Assembly: GCF_000827125.1 (NCBI RefSeq)
Contig: NZ_CP010311.1
Span: forward strand, 2,687,001 to 2,751,000
Source: Geoalkalibacter subterraneus
GTDB taxonomy: Bacteria; Desulfobacterota; Desulfuromonadia; Desulfuromonadales; Geoalkalibacteraceae
Length of the DNA stretch: 64,000 bases
Reading direction: 5' to 3'
The notes beneath the pieces were generated by a model that was not told the origin of the DNA, searched no databases, and saw only the letters and a program-made list of their open reading frames with translations. The position numbers and the translations under genes were made by a program. This document shows positions 35,749 through 43,790 of this stretch, piece by piece; the first letter of the stretch is position 1; each line of letters starts with the position of its first letter.

Positions 35749-36612
35749 TCAACCCACCCAGAACGAAAACTCCACCTCTTCGCCGTCAGAGATGTAAACC
35801 GGAAAGCGTATCGCGCGATAAGAGGGGGGAACTTCAACCTCGCTCCCGCCTTCGGCAATAACCACGGGGGGGGTGATTTCCATGGTATGGCCAAGCTGAG
35901 CCCCCTTGGCGGCGATGTTGCCGCAGACGATGTTGATAAACTCCATCACCGTATCATCCAGCACTTCCCTGGGCTCATCCGAGACATCATCTTCTTTCAG
36001 GATCGCCCTGGCGATAGCCTGCTGGGCACCTTCACTGACCGACAGGACGTAGCGGCATTTCACTGAACCGCTGAAGTCCATCGCCACCGCCAGGTGACGG
36101 GCGTTAACAGTTTCCGCTTCTACGCTGGGAGCGGGGCGGAAGGCAAACTGAGCGATGCGCGTCAGCATCTTGTAGGTCATATCAGCGGCCATCTCCCAGA
36201 CCTGCGGATTGGACACGCCCTGCGGCAGATTGACGTGCTCGGCGGTATAGGGTGCCTGATCCTCCTTGAACTCCGCCAGGTAACGCAGGATCTCCCCTTC
36301 GTCCAGAGCCCCGACTTTCACCAGCGCCTCACCGATATAAAGATGGTTGTTTTTCTGGCGGGTAAGAACCTGCTGCATCTGGTTCGGAGAGATCAGCCCC
36401 AGCTTGACCGCCATGTCGCCGAAACGTAGGTCTTCGCTGCGCTGCGCATCATGCACGCGCTCGACATCCGCTTCGCAGATCACTCCCATGAGCAGGGCCA
36501 TTTCACCGAATTTGAGGTTGTTCTTCTCCTGCAGCTCGATCGCCTCCAGCAACTTCTCCCGGCTGACAACGCCTTTTTCCACCAGGAACTGTCCAAAGAA
36601 TTTCACTGCCAT
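35749..36612 (-). CDS. CheX-type phosphatase protein with N-terminal MshEN-like repeats
   Basis: 287 aa. Residues 1-115 form two similar segments (FFGQFLVEKGVVSREKLLEAIELQ... and FGDMAVKLGLISPNQMQQVLTRQ...), of the kind found at the N terminus of type II secretion/MshE ATPases, which in some proteins bind cyclic di-GMP. The C-terminal half (about 165-287) resembles CheX, with the catalytic ExxN pair in VMEFINIVCGN. CheX removes phosphate from CheY-P, and a CheY gene lies 58 bases upstream, so the two probably work together. The repeat assignment is less certain than the CheX one. Confidence 0.75.
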   Translation of the reverse strand: MAVKFFGQFLVEKGVVSREKLLEAIELQEKNNLKFGEMALLMGVICEADVERVHDAQRSEDLRFGDMAVKLGLISPNQMQQVLTRQKNNHLYIGEALVKVGALDEGEILRYLAEFKEDQAPYTAEHVNLPQGVSNPQVWEMAADMTYKMLTRIAQFAFRPAPSVEAETVNARHLAVAMDFSGSVKCRYVLSVSEGAQQAIARAILKEDDVSDEPREVLDDTVMEFINIVCGNIAAKGAQLGHTMEITPPVVIAEGGSEVEVPPSYRAIRFPVYISDGEEVEFSFWVG

Positions 36613-36670
36613 AGCATGATCCCTTTTCTGCTCGATATCATATTGTTCACAGGTTCCCGAATACCGCCGG

Positions 36671-37030
36671 CTACGCCTCGCGCAGAGTCTGCAGCACGGT
36701 CTCGGCCTCGAACGGCTTGGAGATCACGTTCTTGGCACCCAGCTTGATTGCTTCGGTAAATTTTTCACCGACACCGCCGAGAGAGGTCACCATGACAACC
36801 TTCACATTGCGGTCCATAGCCACAATGTTTCGCAGTGCCGTCAAACCGTCCATCACCGGCATGTTCATATCCATGCAAATCAGGTCCGGGTCTTCGGACT
36901 GATTGACTTTGATTGCTTCGGCGCCGTTCTTGGCATGGCCGATCACCTCGAACTCCCCGGTGCTTGAGACCATTTTTTCAAGCTGCCGGGCTACGGATAT
37001 ACTATCGTCCACGATCAAAACACGCTTCAT
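36671..37030 (-). CDS. Single-domain response regulator (CheY-like)
   Basis: 119 aa receiver with no output domain. The phosphoacceptor is D54 (ICMDMNMP), the acidic pair is D8/D9, the switch threonine is T82 (MVTSLGG), and the lysine is K105 (VISKPF). The receiver fold ends at the stop codon. It precedes the CheX-like gene in the same direction, which suggests a phospho-signalling pair of partner and phosphatase. Confidence 0.9.
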   Translation of the reverse strand: MKRVLIVDDSISVARQLEKMVSSTGEFEVIGHAKNGAEAIKVNQSEDPDLICMDMNMPVMDGLTALRNIVAMDRNVKVVMVTSLGGVGEKFTEAIKLGAKNVISKPFEAETVLQTLREA

Positions 37031-37365
37031 ACCACAGACCTCCAGCCCCTGTTCGGATCGGAGACCCTTCCCAAATCCGAATCATTTTTTATTAAGGGTT
37101 CAACAGAATTATTCATGACAATCCCTTAATAGCGCAATCACGGACAACTGTCAATCATAATGATTAAAAAAAATATATCTCGCTGACTATTCTGCAGAGG
37201 AAGCGAAAACGCAGGAGGTGAAAGGTCGTAGGTCGTGTCTTTCGCAGGGATGCTCCTGCAAAAGCATGTTATCTCAGACAGGGATCCTCAATGAAGGATA
37301 GCGGATGGCGTGTGCTTAACGGTTATACTCATTTATGAGGAGAGAATTAAGTTCGAGGCCTGCAT
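37031..37365. other. 335-base gap with no recognised gene
   Basis: AT-rich near 37,150 (A8 run), then small inverted repeats (GCAGG/CCTGC near 37,245). A 15-codon open frame (near 37,292) lacks a convincing ribosome binding site. No RNA gene recognised. It presumably holds the CheY promoter and the end of the rlmB transcript. Confidence 0.5.
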
Positions 37366-38106
37366 TTAGCCTTTGCGCCGTTGTCGCACCACCTCAAACA
37401 GCGAAAGGGCACCGGCGACCGACACGTTGAGGGAGCCGACCCCACCCTGCATAGGGATGGAGACCAGTTGATCGCAGTGGCGGCGCACGTTGGGGCGCAG
37501 CCCCTTGCCTTCACTGCCGACTACCAGGACCAGATCAGAGGTAAAATCGATGCTGTACAGGGACTGGTCCGCCTCGCCGGCCAGGCCGTATATCCAAAGC
37601 CCTTCTTTTTTAAGCAGATCGAAGGTCCGGGCGAGGTTAACGACCCGACAGAGGGCGACATGCTCCAGGGCACCGGCAGCGGCGCGCTCGACGACTCCGG
37701 TCACCGGGGCGCTGTTGTCGCGCGGGCAGATCACGCCATGACAGCCGGCCCCCGCAGCGGAACGCAGCAGCGCTCCAAAATTGTGCGGATCGGTCACCCC
37801 GTCAAGAGCCACCAGGAAAGCGGGTTCCCCCCTGTCACGCCCGATCTTGAGAAGGTCATCAATTTCGACATAGGAACAGGGCTCAATGCGCAGAACCGCT
37901 CCCTGATGACGGCTGTTTCCGGCCAGACGCTCCAGTTCGCTCTTATCACTGTCGCGCACCGGCACTCCCCGCCTGCGGGCAGCGTCCGCCAACCCGCGCA
38001 CCCTGGGGCCACTGTCACGGGCAACAAACAACTCGAGGGGTTTGCGGCGCCGCCCCTTAAGTGCTTCATCGACCGGGTTGATGCCGTAGATGATCTCTTC
38101 ACTCAT
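37366..38106 (-). CDS. rlmB: 23S rRNA Gm2251 2'-O-methyltransferase (TrmH/SpoU family)
   Basis: 246 aa. The N-terminal substrate-binding domain (MSEEIIYGINPVDEALKG...) is followed by the SPOUT catalytic domain. SPOUT motif 1 is DGVTDPHNFGALLRSA, motif 2 is LVLVVGSEGKGL, and motif 3 is IPMQGGVGSLNVSVAGAL. It overlaps the pyrF stop by four bases. RlmB is the best fit, but other members of the family share these motifs. Confidence 0.9.
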   Translation of the reverse strand: MSEEIIYGINPVDEALKGRRRKPLELFVARDSGPRVRGLADAARRRGVPVRDSDKSELERLAGNSRHQGAVLRIEPCSYVEIDDLLKIGRDRGEPAFLVALDGVTDPHNFGALLRSAAGAGCHGVICPRDNSAPVTGVVERAAAGALEHVALCRVVNLARTFDLLKKEGLWIYGLAGEADQSLYSIDFTSDLVLVVGSEGKGLRPNVRRHCDQLVSIPMQGGVGSLNVSVAGALSLFEVVRQRRKG

Positions 38107-38840
38107 GCGCGCGGACTCAAAGCCTGGGCCATTTCCTCGACGATGGCCTCGGCGGCCGCCACCGGATCATCCGCTTTGGCGATGGGACGCCCCACCACCA
38201 GATAGTCCGCTCCTGAAGCGATGGCATCGGCGGGAGTCGTCACGCGCTTCTGGTCGTCGGCGGAAGCCGTTGCGGGACGCACGCCGGGGGTGACAATGAC
38301 AAAGTCAGGACCGCAGGCCTCACGGATCAGCCCGATTTCACGGGGAGAGGCAACCACTCCGCCGAAACCGGCTTCCTGGGCCAGGCGGGCCAGACGCGGC
38401 ACCATCTCTTCAACAGAATGCTCGATGCCGATTTCGCGCAGAGTCTCTTCGGCAGACGAGGTCAGGATCGTGACTGCCAGCATCAGGGGCATCTGTCGCT
38501 TCTCTGCGGCACAGCGGTTGCGCACGGCGTCGGCCGCGGTTTTCATCATTTCGCTGCCGCCGAGGGCATGCACGTTGAACATGCCGATCCCCAGACGGTC
38601 TGCTTCAAGGCAGGCCATAGCCACGGTATTGGGAATATCGTGATATTTGAGATCGAGAAAGACGTCACCGCCCTCCCCTTTGATCATGTGAATCACTTCG
38701 GGGCCGCAGCGGGTAAACAGCTGCTTGCCGACCTTGAACATGCCGACCTTGTCGTGCAGCAGCTTGACAAAGTGTTCGGCCTCTTCGAACTGATCCACAT
38801 CAAGGGCAAAAATCAGCTTCTGCCGCGCGTTTTCAATCAT
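38103..38840 (-). CDS. pyrF: Orotidine 5'-phosphate decarboxylase
   Basis: Last step of UMP synthesis; 245 aa. The N-terminal motif is LIFALDVDQFEEA and the catalytic motif is DVFLDLKYHDIPNTV with the D-K-D triad. The phosphate-binding end has TPGVRP...QKRVTTPADAIASGADYLVVGRPI. It overlaps rlmB and the DUF4388 gene by four bases on each side, so the three are probably translated together. Confidence 0.96.
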   Translation of the reverse strand: MIENARQKLIFALDVDQFEEAEHFVKLLHDKVGMFKVGKQLFTRCGPEVIHMIKGEGGDVFLDLKYHDIPNTVAMACLEADRLGIGMFNVHALGGSEMMKTAADAVRNRCAAEKRQMPLMLAVTILTSSAEETLREIGIEHSVEEMVPRLARLAQEAGFGGVVASPREIGLIREACGPDFVIVTPGVRPATASADDQKRVTTPADAIASGADYLVVGRPIAKADDPVAAAEAIVEEMAQALSPRA

Positions 38841-40066
38841 TTTGTCCTCCCGAGAATCTCGCCGGCACGCGCCGTCGCTTTTTTAACGTCGGCCACCACT
38901 GCCGCCGCCTTCTCATCGCCAAGCACTTCTCGTGCGGCGTGACTTTCAAGATAAAGAAGCTCTCCCACCGCATCAACCAGCAGCTGCCGCTTGTCTCCTT
39001 CTTCCAGACCGGCCAGGTTGGCCAGAATACGGGACGAGGCCAGCACCCCGTCCTCTTCGATCTCCGCATCACGCAGAATATAGGAATAGGGCTGGGGCAG
39101 TTCGCGCAGCAGAGAAATGACCCGCTGATGGAATTGAGGATCAACCTTGCAGGCCGCTTGATGAATCAGGCGCAGGCCGTCATTGAGAACCGCCAGAATT
39201 TCACCGAGGGCACCCGTATCATCCGTCGAGTCCTCGGCTTCAACCCTGACAGCACCGCGCTCAACCAGATGATAGAGTACCCGCAAGCCTTCAAAATCGC
39301 CCAGGCCGCTGCGACGCACGATCTCTGCAACAGACTGCTTCCCGGAGCGGATCATGTCCAGCAGAGCCTGCTCACTGCCGCCGAGCCCCTCCGGAATCTT
39401 GTCGCCCACCCGGGCAATGCAATCCATTGAAGGGATCAGGCGCATGAAAAGCTGTCGCTCATCCTGCCGGCGCAACCCCTCCATAAGCAGATTCTGTGTG
39501 TTCATGCTGAGTTGGAAGGGATCTTTTTTCTCCAGGCTTTTGGCCTGAAAGGCGAAGCTGCCGCTTTGGAAAGGCAACAAATGGTAGACGATCGTTTCCG
39601 CCTGATGGCGAACGGCCTGCCACAGATCGCGCGGGCTGACAAGATTCTGATCAAGCAGAAATTTCACCAGAAAGTTCTGATTTTCCCGGCGTCCAGCAAG
39701 CCGGTCGAGAGAGTCTCGCTCAACCTTGCCGAGGGAGAACAGAATTTCGCCGAGATTTTCCTGCTCAAAGGAACTCAAAGCCGCCACGATCTCGCCATCC
39801 TGAAAATAGAGATCCTTGCGCCCCCCCTCCAGGTCAAAGCGCAGCACTCCCGTCTTGCGGAACATATTGAAAAAGGAGAGAAGATCCACCGGCGAGATTT
39901 CGCCGAGCGTCCCAGTCATAAGAATGGGGTGGGCATCCTCGGTGACGCGCAGAAAGAGGTGGCCGTTCGATTCGGAGGCGACATCGAAGGCGCGCGGCCC
40001 GAAGCGCCGCGCAAGGCGCGCCGGCAGAAACAGCCGTCCCTGTTGATCTAAAGTGACACTCGCCAT
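38837..40066 (-). CDS. DUF4388 (PATAN-like) protein with AbrB-like N terminus
   Basis: 409 aa, soluble, with no signal peptide. Residues 1-40 (VTLDQQGRLFLPARLARRFG) resemble a SpoVT/AbrB swapped-hairpin. Residues 48-130 resemble DUF4388 (LMTGTLGEISPVDLLSFFNMFRKTGVLRF...YFQDGEIVAA), a domain abundant in Deltaproteobacteria and tied to signalling and surface behaviour. The rest is helical and unrecognised. It overlaps pyrF by four bases. Function unknown. Confidence 0.7.
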   Translation of the reverse strand: MASVTLDQQGRLFLPARLARRFGPRAFDVASESNGHLFLRVTEDAHPILMTGTLGEISPVDLLSFFNMFRKTGVLRFDLEGGRKDLYFQDGEIVAALSSFEQENLGEILFSLGKVERDSLDRLAGRRENQNFLVKFLLDQNLVSPRDLWQAVRHQAETIVYHLLPFQSGSFAFQAKSLEKKDPFQLSMNTQNLLMEGLRRQDERQLFMRLIPSMDCIARVGDKIPEGLGGSEQALLDMIRSGKQSVAEIVRRSGLGDFEGLRVLYHLVERGAVRVEAEDSTDDTGALGEILAVLNDGLRLIHQAACKVDPQFHQRVISLLRELPQPYSYILRDAEIEEDGVLASSRILANLAGLEEGDKRQLLVDAVGELLYLESHAAREVLGDEKAAAVVADVKKATARAGEILGRTK

Positions 40067-40083
40067 GACAACCTGCGTTCCAG

Positions 40084-41799
40084 TTAGAGGCCGAGCCCCT
40101 TGCGAACCTGCTCAGCCACTTCGGCGGCGGCCTCACCGAGCGGCAGCATCCGCACCTCGCCGCCGGCGCGCTCCTTGAATTCCACCTGACCGTCCTTGAG
40201 ACCACGCGCTCCGACGGTCACTCGCAGCGGGATGCCGACCAGGTCGGCGTCCTTGAACTTGAAGCCGGGACGTTCGTCGCGATCGTCGAGCAACACCTCG
40301 ACGCCGGCCGCCAGCAGCCGCTGGTAAAGATCCTCCGCCGCCTCGCGCACCGCATCATCATTGGGGTTGAGCATCACCACCAGGACCTGGAACGGAGCCA
40401 CCGCCAGCGGCCAGATGATACCGTTTTCGTCGTGGTTCTGTTCGATGGCCGCAGCCACCGTGCGCCCGACGCCGATGCCGTAGCATCCCATCACCAGCGT
40501 CCGCTCATGCCCCTGGTCGTCGAGGACTTTTGCACCAAGAGCCTCGGAATACTTGGTGCCGAGCTTGAACACATGCCCCACCTCGATGCCGCGCCACACT
40601 TCGAGCAGTCCGTCGCAGCGCGGACAGGGATCTCCGGCTTCCGCCTTACGCAGATCGGCAAACTGCTCGACCTCGATATCGCGGCCCAGGTTGGCCCCGG
40701 TGAAATGGGCATCCTTCTCGTTGGCCCCGACGATAAAATCACTCATGGTCTGGACTTCGAGATCGGCAACGATGCGCAGGTCCAGCCCGACCGGCCCGGC
40801 AAAACCGCTGGGAGCGCCTGTGGCTTTCAGAACCACATCCTCTGTCGCCATCTCCACCCAGGCGCAATCGAGCAGGCGGCAGAGCTTGATGTCGTTGAGT
40901 TCCCGGTCGCCACGCAGCAGAACCGCCAGGGTTTCGCCGGTATCAGTCTGCATGATCAGGGTCTTGATCAGCCGGCGCGGTTCAACCTTCAGGAAAGCAC
41001 TGACTTCCTCGATGGTTTTGCGCGCCGGGGTCAGCACCTTCTCGAGGGGGGCGTCGGGCTCGGCAGCCGTCTGCCCTGCGTTGCGGATTTCTGCCTTCTC
41101 TACGTTGGCCGCATACTCGCAACTGTCGCAGGACACGATCTCGTCCTCCCCCGAAGCGGCCAGCACCATGAACTCATGAGAACTCGAACCGCCGATGTTG
41201 CCGGTATCGGCCTCCACCGCACGGAATTTGAGGCCGCAGCGTTCAAAGATCCGGCGATACGCCTGATACATCCTGTCATAGGATCGATCAGCGCCCGCAT
41301 CATCCATGTCAAAGGAGTAGGCATCCTTCATGATGAATTCGCGCCCCCGCATCAAGCCGAAACGCGGGCGGATCTCATCGCGGAACTTGGTCTGAATCTG
41401 GTAGAGATTGAGCGGCAGCTGGCGGTAGGAGCGCACATCGTTGCGCACGATGTCGGTGATGACCTCCTCATGCGTGGGGCCGAGGCAGAACTCGCCCTGC
41501 TTGCGATCCTTTAAGCGCAGCAACTCCTTGCCGTACTGCTGCCAGCGCCCCGATTCCTGCCACAACTCCGCCGGCACCACCATGGGCATCAGCACCTCGT
41601 GCGCACCGGCGCGATCCATCTCCTCGCGCACGATCTGCTCCACCTTGCGTAGAGAGCGCAGCCCCAGCGGCAGGTAGTCGTAGATCCCCGCAGCGACCTT
41701 GCGGATCATGCCGGAGCGCAGCATCAGCTGATGGCTGACCACTTCGGCATCGGACGGGGTTTCCTTCAGAGTCGGCAACAGATACTGGCTGTAACGCAT
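40084..41799 (-). CDS. proS: Prolyl-tRNA synthetase, bacterial type with editing domain
   Basis: 571 aa class II synthetase. Motif 1 lies near [21 protein letters not shown]. Motif 2 includes [28 protein letters not shown]. The YbaK-like editing insertion spans about 225-390 ([25 protein letters not shown]). Motif 3 is [19 protein letters not shown]. The C-terminal anticodon-binding domain ends [12 protein letters not shown] promoter lies upstream (41850-41878). Confidence 0.97.
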   Translation of the reverse strand: MRYSQYLLPTLKETPSDAEVVSHQLMLRSGMIRKVAAGIYDYLPLGLRSLRKVEQIVREEMDRAGAHEVLMPMVVPAELWQESGRWQQYGKELLRLKDRKQGEFCLGPTHEEVITDIVRNDVRSYRQLPLNLYQIQTKFRDEIRPRFGLMRGREFIMKDAYSFDMDDAGADRSYDRMYQAYRRIFERCGLKFRAVEADTGNIGGSSSHEFMVLAASGEDEIVSCDSCEYAANVEKAEIRNAGQTAAEPDAPLEKVLTPARKTIEEVSAFLKVEPRRLIKTLIMQTDTGETLAVLLRGDRELNDIKLCRLLDCAWVEMATEDVVLKATGAPSGFAGPVGLDLRIVADLEVQTMSDFIVGANEKDAHFTGANLGRDIEVEQFADLRKAEAGDPCPRCDGLLEVWRGIEVGHVFKLGTKYSEALGAKVLDDQGHERTLVMGCYGIGVGRTVAAAIEQNHDENGIIWPLAVAPFQVLVVMLNPNDDAVREAAEDLYQRLLAAGVEVLLDDRDERPGFKFKDADLVGIPLRVTVGARGLKDGQVEFKERAGGEVRMLPLGEAAAEVAEQVRKGLGL

Positions 41800-41849
41800 A
41801 AACCCACCTCACGGCAAAACCTCTTGAATGTGTCCTCAATGGAAAAAGC

Positions 41850-41878
41850 AAACTAGCCCATTTTTAACCCGAATGCAA
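41850..41878 (-). promoter_or_regulatory. Probable sigma-70 promoter of proS
   Basis: Minus strand: TTGCAT (41873-41878), 17-base spacer, TAGTTT (41850-41855), 50 bases ahead of the proS start. Confidence 0.55.
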
Positions 41879-41893
41879 CAATCGTAGTTGTGC

Positions 41894-41905
41894 TGTGCCG
41901 GCACA
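41894..41905. repeat. 12-base perfect palindrome TGTGCCGGCACA
   Basis: It lies between the back-to-back promoters of proS and the Ycf46-like gene, only a few bases before the -35 of the latter. This is the right size and place for a dimeric repressor site. No regulator is identified. Confidence 0.45.
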
Positions 41906-41910
41906 AAACC

Positions 41911-41939
41911 TTGTCTTCCACAGGGACGTCCCTTATCAT
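41911..41939 (+). promoter_or_regulatory. Sigma-70 promoter of the Ycf46-like gene
   Basis: TTGTCT (41911-41916), 17-base spacer, TATCAT (41934-41939), 43 bases before the start codon. Confidence 0.65.
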
Positions 41940-41982
41940 GGGTGCAATGCCGATCCCCACTCATTCACCATGAGGACCTCCC

Positions 41983-43476
41983 ATGAAAGACAACCTCAAT
42001 TTTCCCATGTTCTGCCAACTGGTGGCCGCCAAAACGCCGCTGATTTTCATCACCACCGACAACGAAAGCCGTACCGAGGCTTTAATCACACGCGCGGCTC
42101 TGCACGGCATCAAGGGGATGCCGGTTCCCCTTGAATGGGACTGCAACCAGGGGTTTGCCGGCCATCAGGAGACGATCGATCCGCTGGCCGGACTGCGCTG
42201 GGCGGTCGAACGCGAGGGGCATGGCATCTATCTGTTCAAGGACATGACCTGGTTCTGGGGAAACAGTCCGCACATTCAGCGCACCCTCAAGGATTTCGCC
42301 GCTGTGCGACGCCCGGAGGTCAAATCGCTGGTTTTCATCGGACCCAGGCCAGACATTCCTGAGAACCTGCGCGAAAGCTTTCTGATCCTCGACCACGCGC
42401 TGCCCGACCGCACCGAAATCCAGAACTACCTTGAAGAACAGCGGGGCAAAGACCCGTATCTCGCCCAAGTGCTGCGCAACGACAACGACCTGGAGGCGCT
42501 GACACTGGCGGCGCAGGGGCTCGACCTGGCCGACCTTGAACGCGCGCTGCGCCTGTCCCGCGTCACCAAAGGCGGCGATATCGACCGAGTTGTCGCCAAC
42601 CTGTATCAGGCCAAAAAGCAGATCCTGAAAAAAAGCGGCATCATGGAATTCGTTGAAAACGACACCCTGCCGGAACAGGTGGGCGGCATGCAGGCCCTTA
42701 AATCCTGGATGGAGAAGCGGGAGAAGGCTTACGGGCTGGAGGGGCTGAAAAGCGGACGCAACCTCCCCAAAGGGGTTTTGATGATGGGGATCAGCGGCTG
42801 CGGCAAGAGCCTGTTCGTCAAAGCGATTGCGGCCCGCTGGCATCTGCCGCTGGTGCGCCTCGACATGGCCACCGTCTACTCCCAGGCCTTCGGCTCACCG
42901 GAAACCAGCCTGCGGCGCGCCTGCAAAACCGCCGAGGCGCTGGCGCCCTGCGTGCTGTGGATCGACGAAATCGAGGCGGGAATCACCACCCAGGGCTTCA
43001 AGGCGGAAGGCGGTGCCTCTTCCCGCGTCCTCGGTTATTTCCTGACATGGATGCAGGAGAAAAAACACCCGGTTTTCGTGGCCGCCACCGCCAATGCCAT
43101 CGAGATGCTGCCGGCAGAGATCCTGCGCAAAGGGCGTTTTGATGAGATTTTTTATGTCACTCTGCCGGGGCTGCAGGAGCGCGAGGAGATTTTCCGCATT
43201 CATCTTGCCCAGCGTGGCTTCGACGAGGAAGAGTTTGACTGCCGCATGCTGGCCCACTCCAGCAAAGGCTTTTCCGGCGCAGAAATTGAGCAGGCGGTAG
43301 TCAGCGCGGGTTTTGAGGCTCTATCACTGAATCGACCGATGCACCAGCGCGACATCACCGAGGCCATCAGCCGCACGGTTCCCTTGTCAGTCACCATGGC
43401 GGAGCAGATCAAAAAGATCGAAGCCTGGGCCTTCAAGCGCGCGGTGCCCGCCAGCGGAACAGTTGAACGGGATTGA
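41983..43476 (+). CDS. AAA ATPase of the Ycf46 family
   Basis: 497 aa. The N-terminal half (1-210) is the poorly characterised Ycf46-type domain ([11 protein letters not shown]..., [11 protein letters not shown]). The AAA module has Walker A GISGCGKS (269-276), Walker B VLWIDE (324-329), sensor-1 asparagine in VAATANAIE, and arginine fingers in [10 protein letters not shown]. The phrase [15 protein letters not shown] closely follows cyanobacterial and plastid Ycf46. In cyanobacteria the family is linked to carbon uptake; its role here is unknown. It stands alone between its own promoter and the ilvB leader. Confidence 0.85.
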   Translation: MKDNLNFPMFCQLVAAKTPLIFITTDNESRTEALITRAALHGIKGMPVPLEWDCNQGFAGHQETIDPLAGLRWAVEREGHGIYLFKDMTWFWGNSPHIQRTLKDFAAVRRPEVKSLVFIGPRPDIPENLRESFLILDHALPDRTEIQNYLEEQRGKDPYLAQVLRNDNDLEALTLAAQGLDLADLERALRLSRVTKGGDIDRVVANLYQAKKQILKKSGIMEFVENDTLPEQVGGMQALKSWMEKREKAYGLEGLKSGRNLPKGVLMMGISGCGKSLFVKAIAARWHLPLVRLDMATVYSQAFGSPETSLRRACKTAEALAPCVLWIDEIEAGITTQGFKAEGGASSRVLGYFLTWMQEKKHPVFVAATANAIEMLPAEILRKGRFDEIFYVTLPGLQEREEIFRIHLAQRGFDEEEFDCRMLAHSSKGFSGAEIEQAVVSAGFEALSLNRPMHQRDITEAISRTVPLSVTMAEQIKKIEAWAFKRAVPASGTVERD

Positions 43477-43496
43477 AACCTGCATCGAAGAAGCGC

Positions 43497-43526
43497 TTGA
43501 CAGGTCCAAAACTCCCATTTTATAGT
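43497..43526 (+). promoter_or_regulatory. Sigma-70 promoter of the ilvB attenuator unit
   Basis: TTGACA (43497-43502), 18-base spacer, TATAGT (43521-43526). The leader peptide starts 24 bases later. Confidence 0.8.
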
Positions 43527-43549
43527 TGCGGCAACAGGGAGATAGAACA

Positions 43550-43615
43550 ATGTTTCAGAAACTACCTTTTCTGCAGCGGTTTCCAGTTTCAGTCGTCGTA
43601 GTCGTCGTTTCCTGA
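43550..43615 (+). CDS. Valine-rich leader peptide of the ilvB attenuator
   Basis: 21-codon frame, MFQKLPFLQRF then PVS, six consecutive valine codons (GTC GTC GTA GTC GTC GTT) and a serine before TGA. GGGAG stands eight bases before the ATG. There are seven valines, two leucines and no isoleucine in total. A ribosome stalled here by lack of charged tRNA-Val would control the terminator 88 bases downstream. This is the layout of the E. coli ilvBN leader. Confidence 0.88.
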   Translation: MFQKLPFLQRFPVSVVVVVVS

Positions 43616-43703
43616 CGACTCGCCGCTGCTCAAAGGCCTGCTACAAACAGCATACCCTGGGGAACGCGGGTCAAAACCCGCCCCCTCTGACGCGCACACG
43701 CCG

Positions 43704-43739
43704 AAGGCCGCGGGGCACCTCCTCCCCGCGGCCTTTTTT
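43704..43739 (+). terminator. Attenuator terminator upstream of ilvB
   Basis: A 12-base perfect stem (AAGGCCGCGGGG / CCCCGCGGCCTT) with an eight-base loop, running into T5. It lies between the leader peptide and ilvB. A smaller hairpin (GCGGGT/ACCCGC, 43666-43681) and an AAAGGCCT segment (43632-43639) lie between. The latter can pair with the end of the terminator stem and could form the alternative structure. Confidence 0.88.
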
Positions 43740-43790
43740 ATTTCGGATTCTGCCCACGCGGGTGATCAACATAAAGGAGAACTGACAGCC

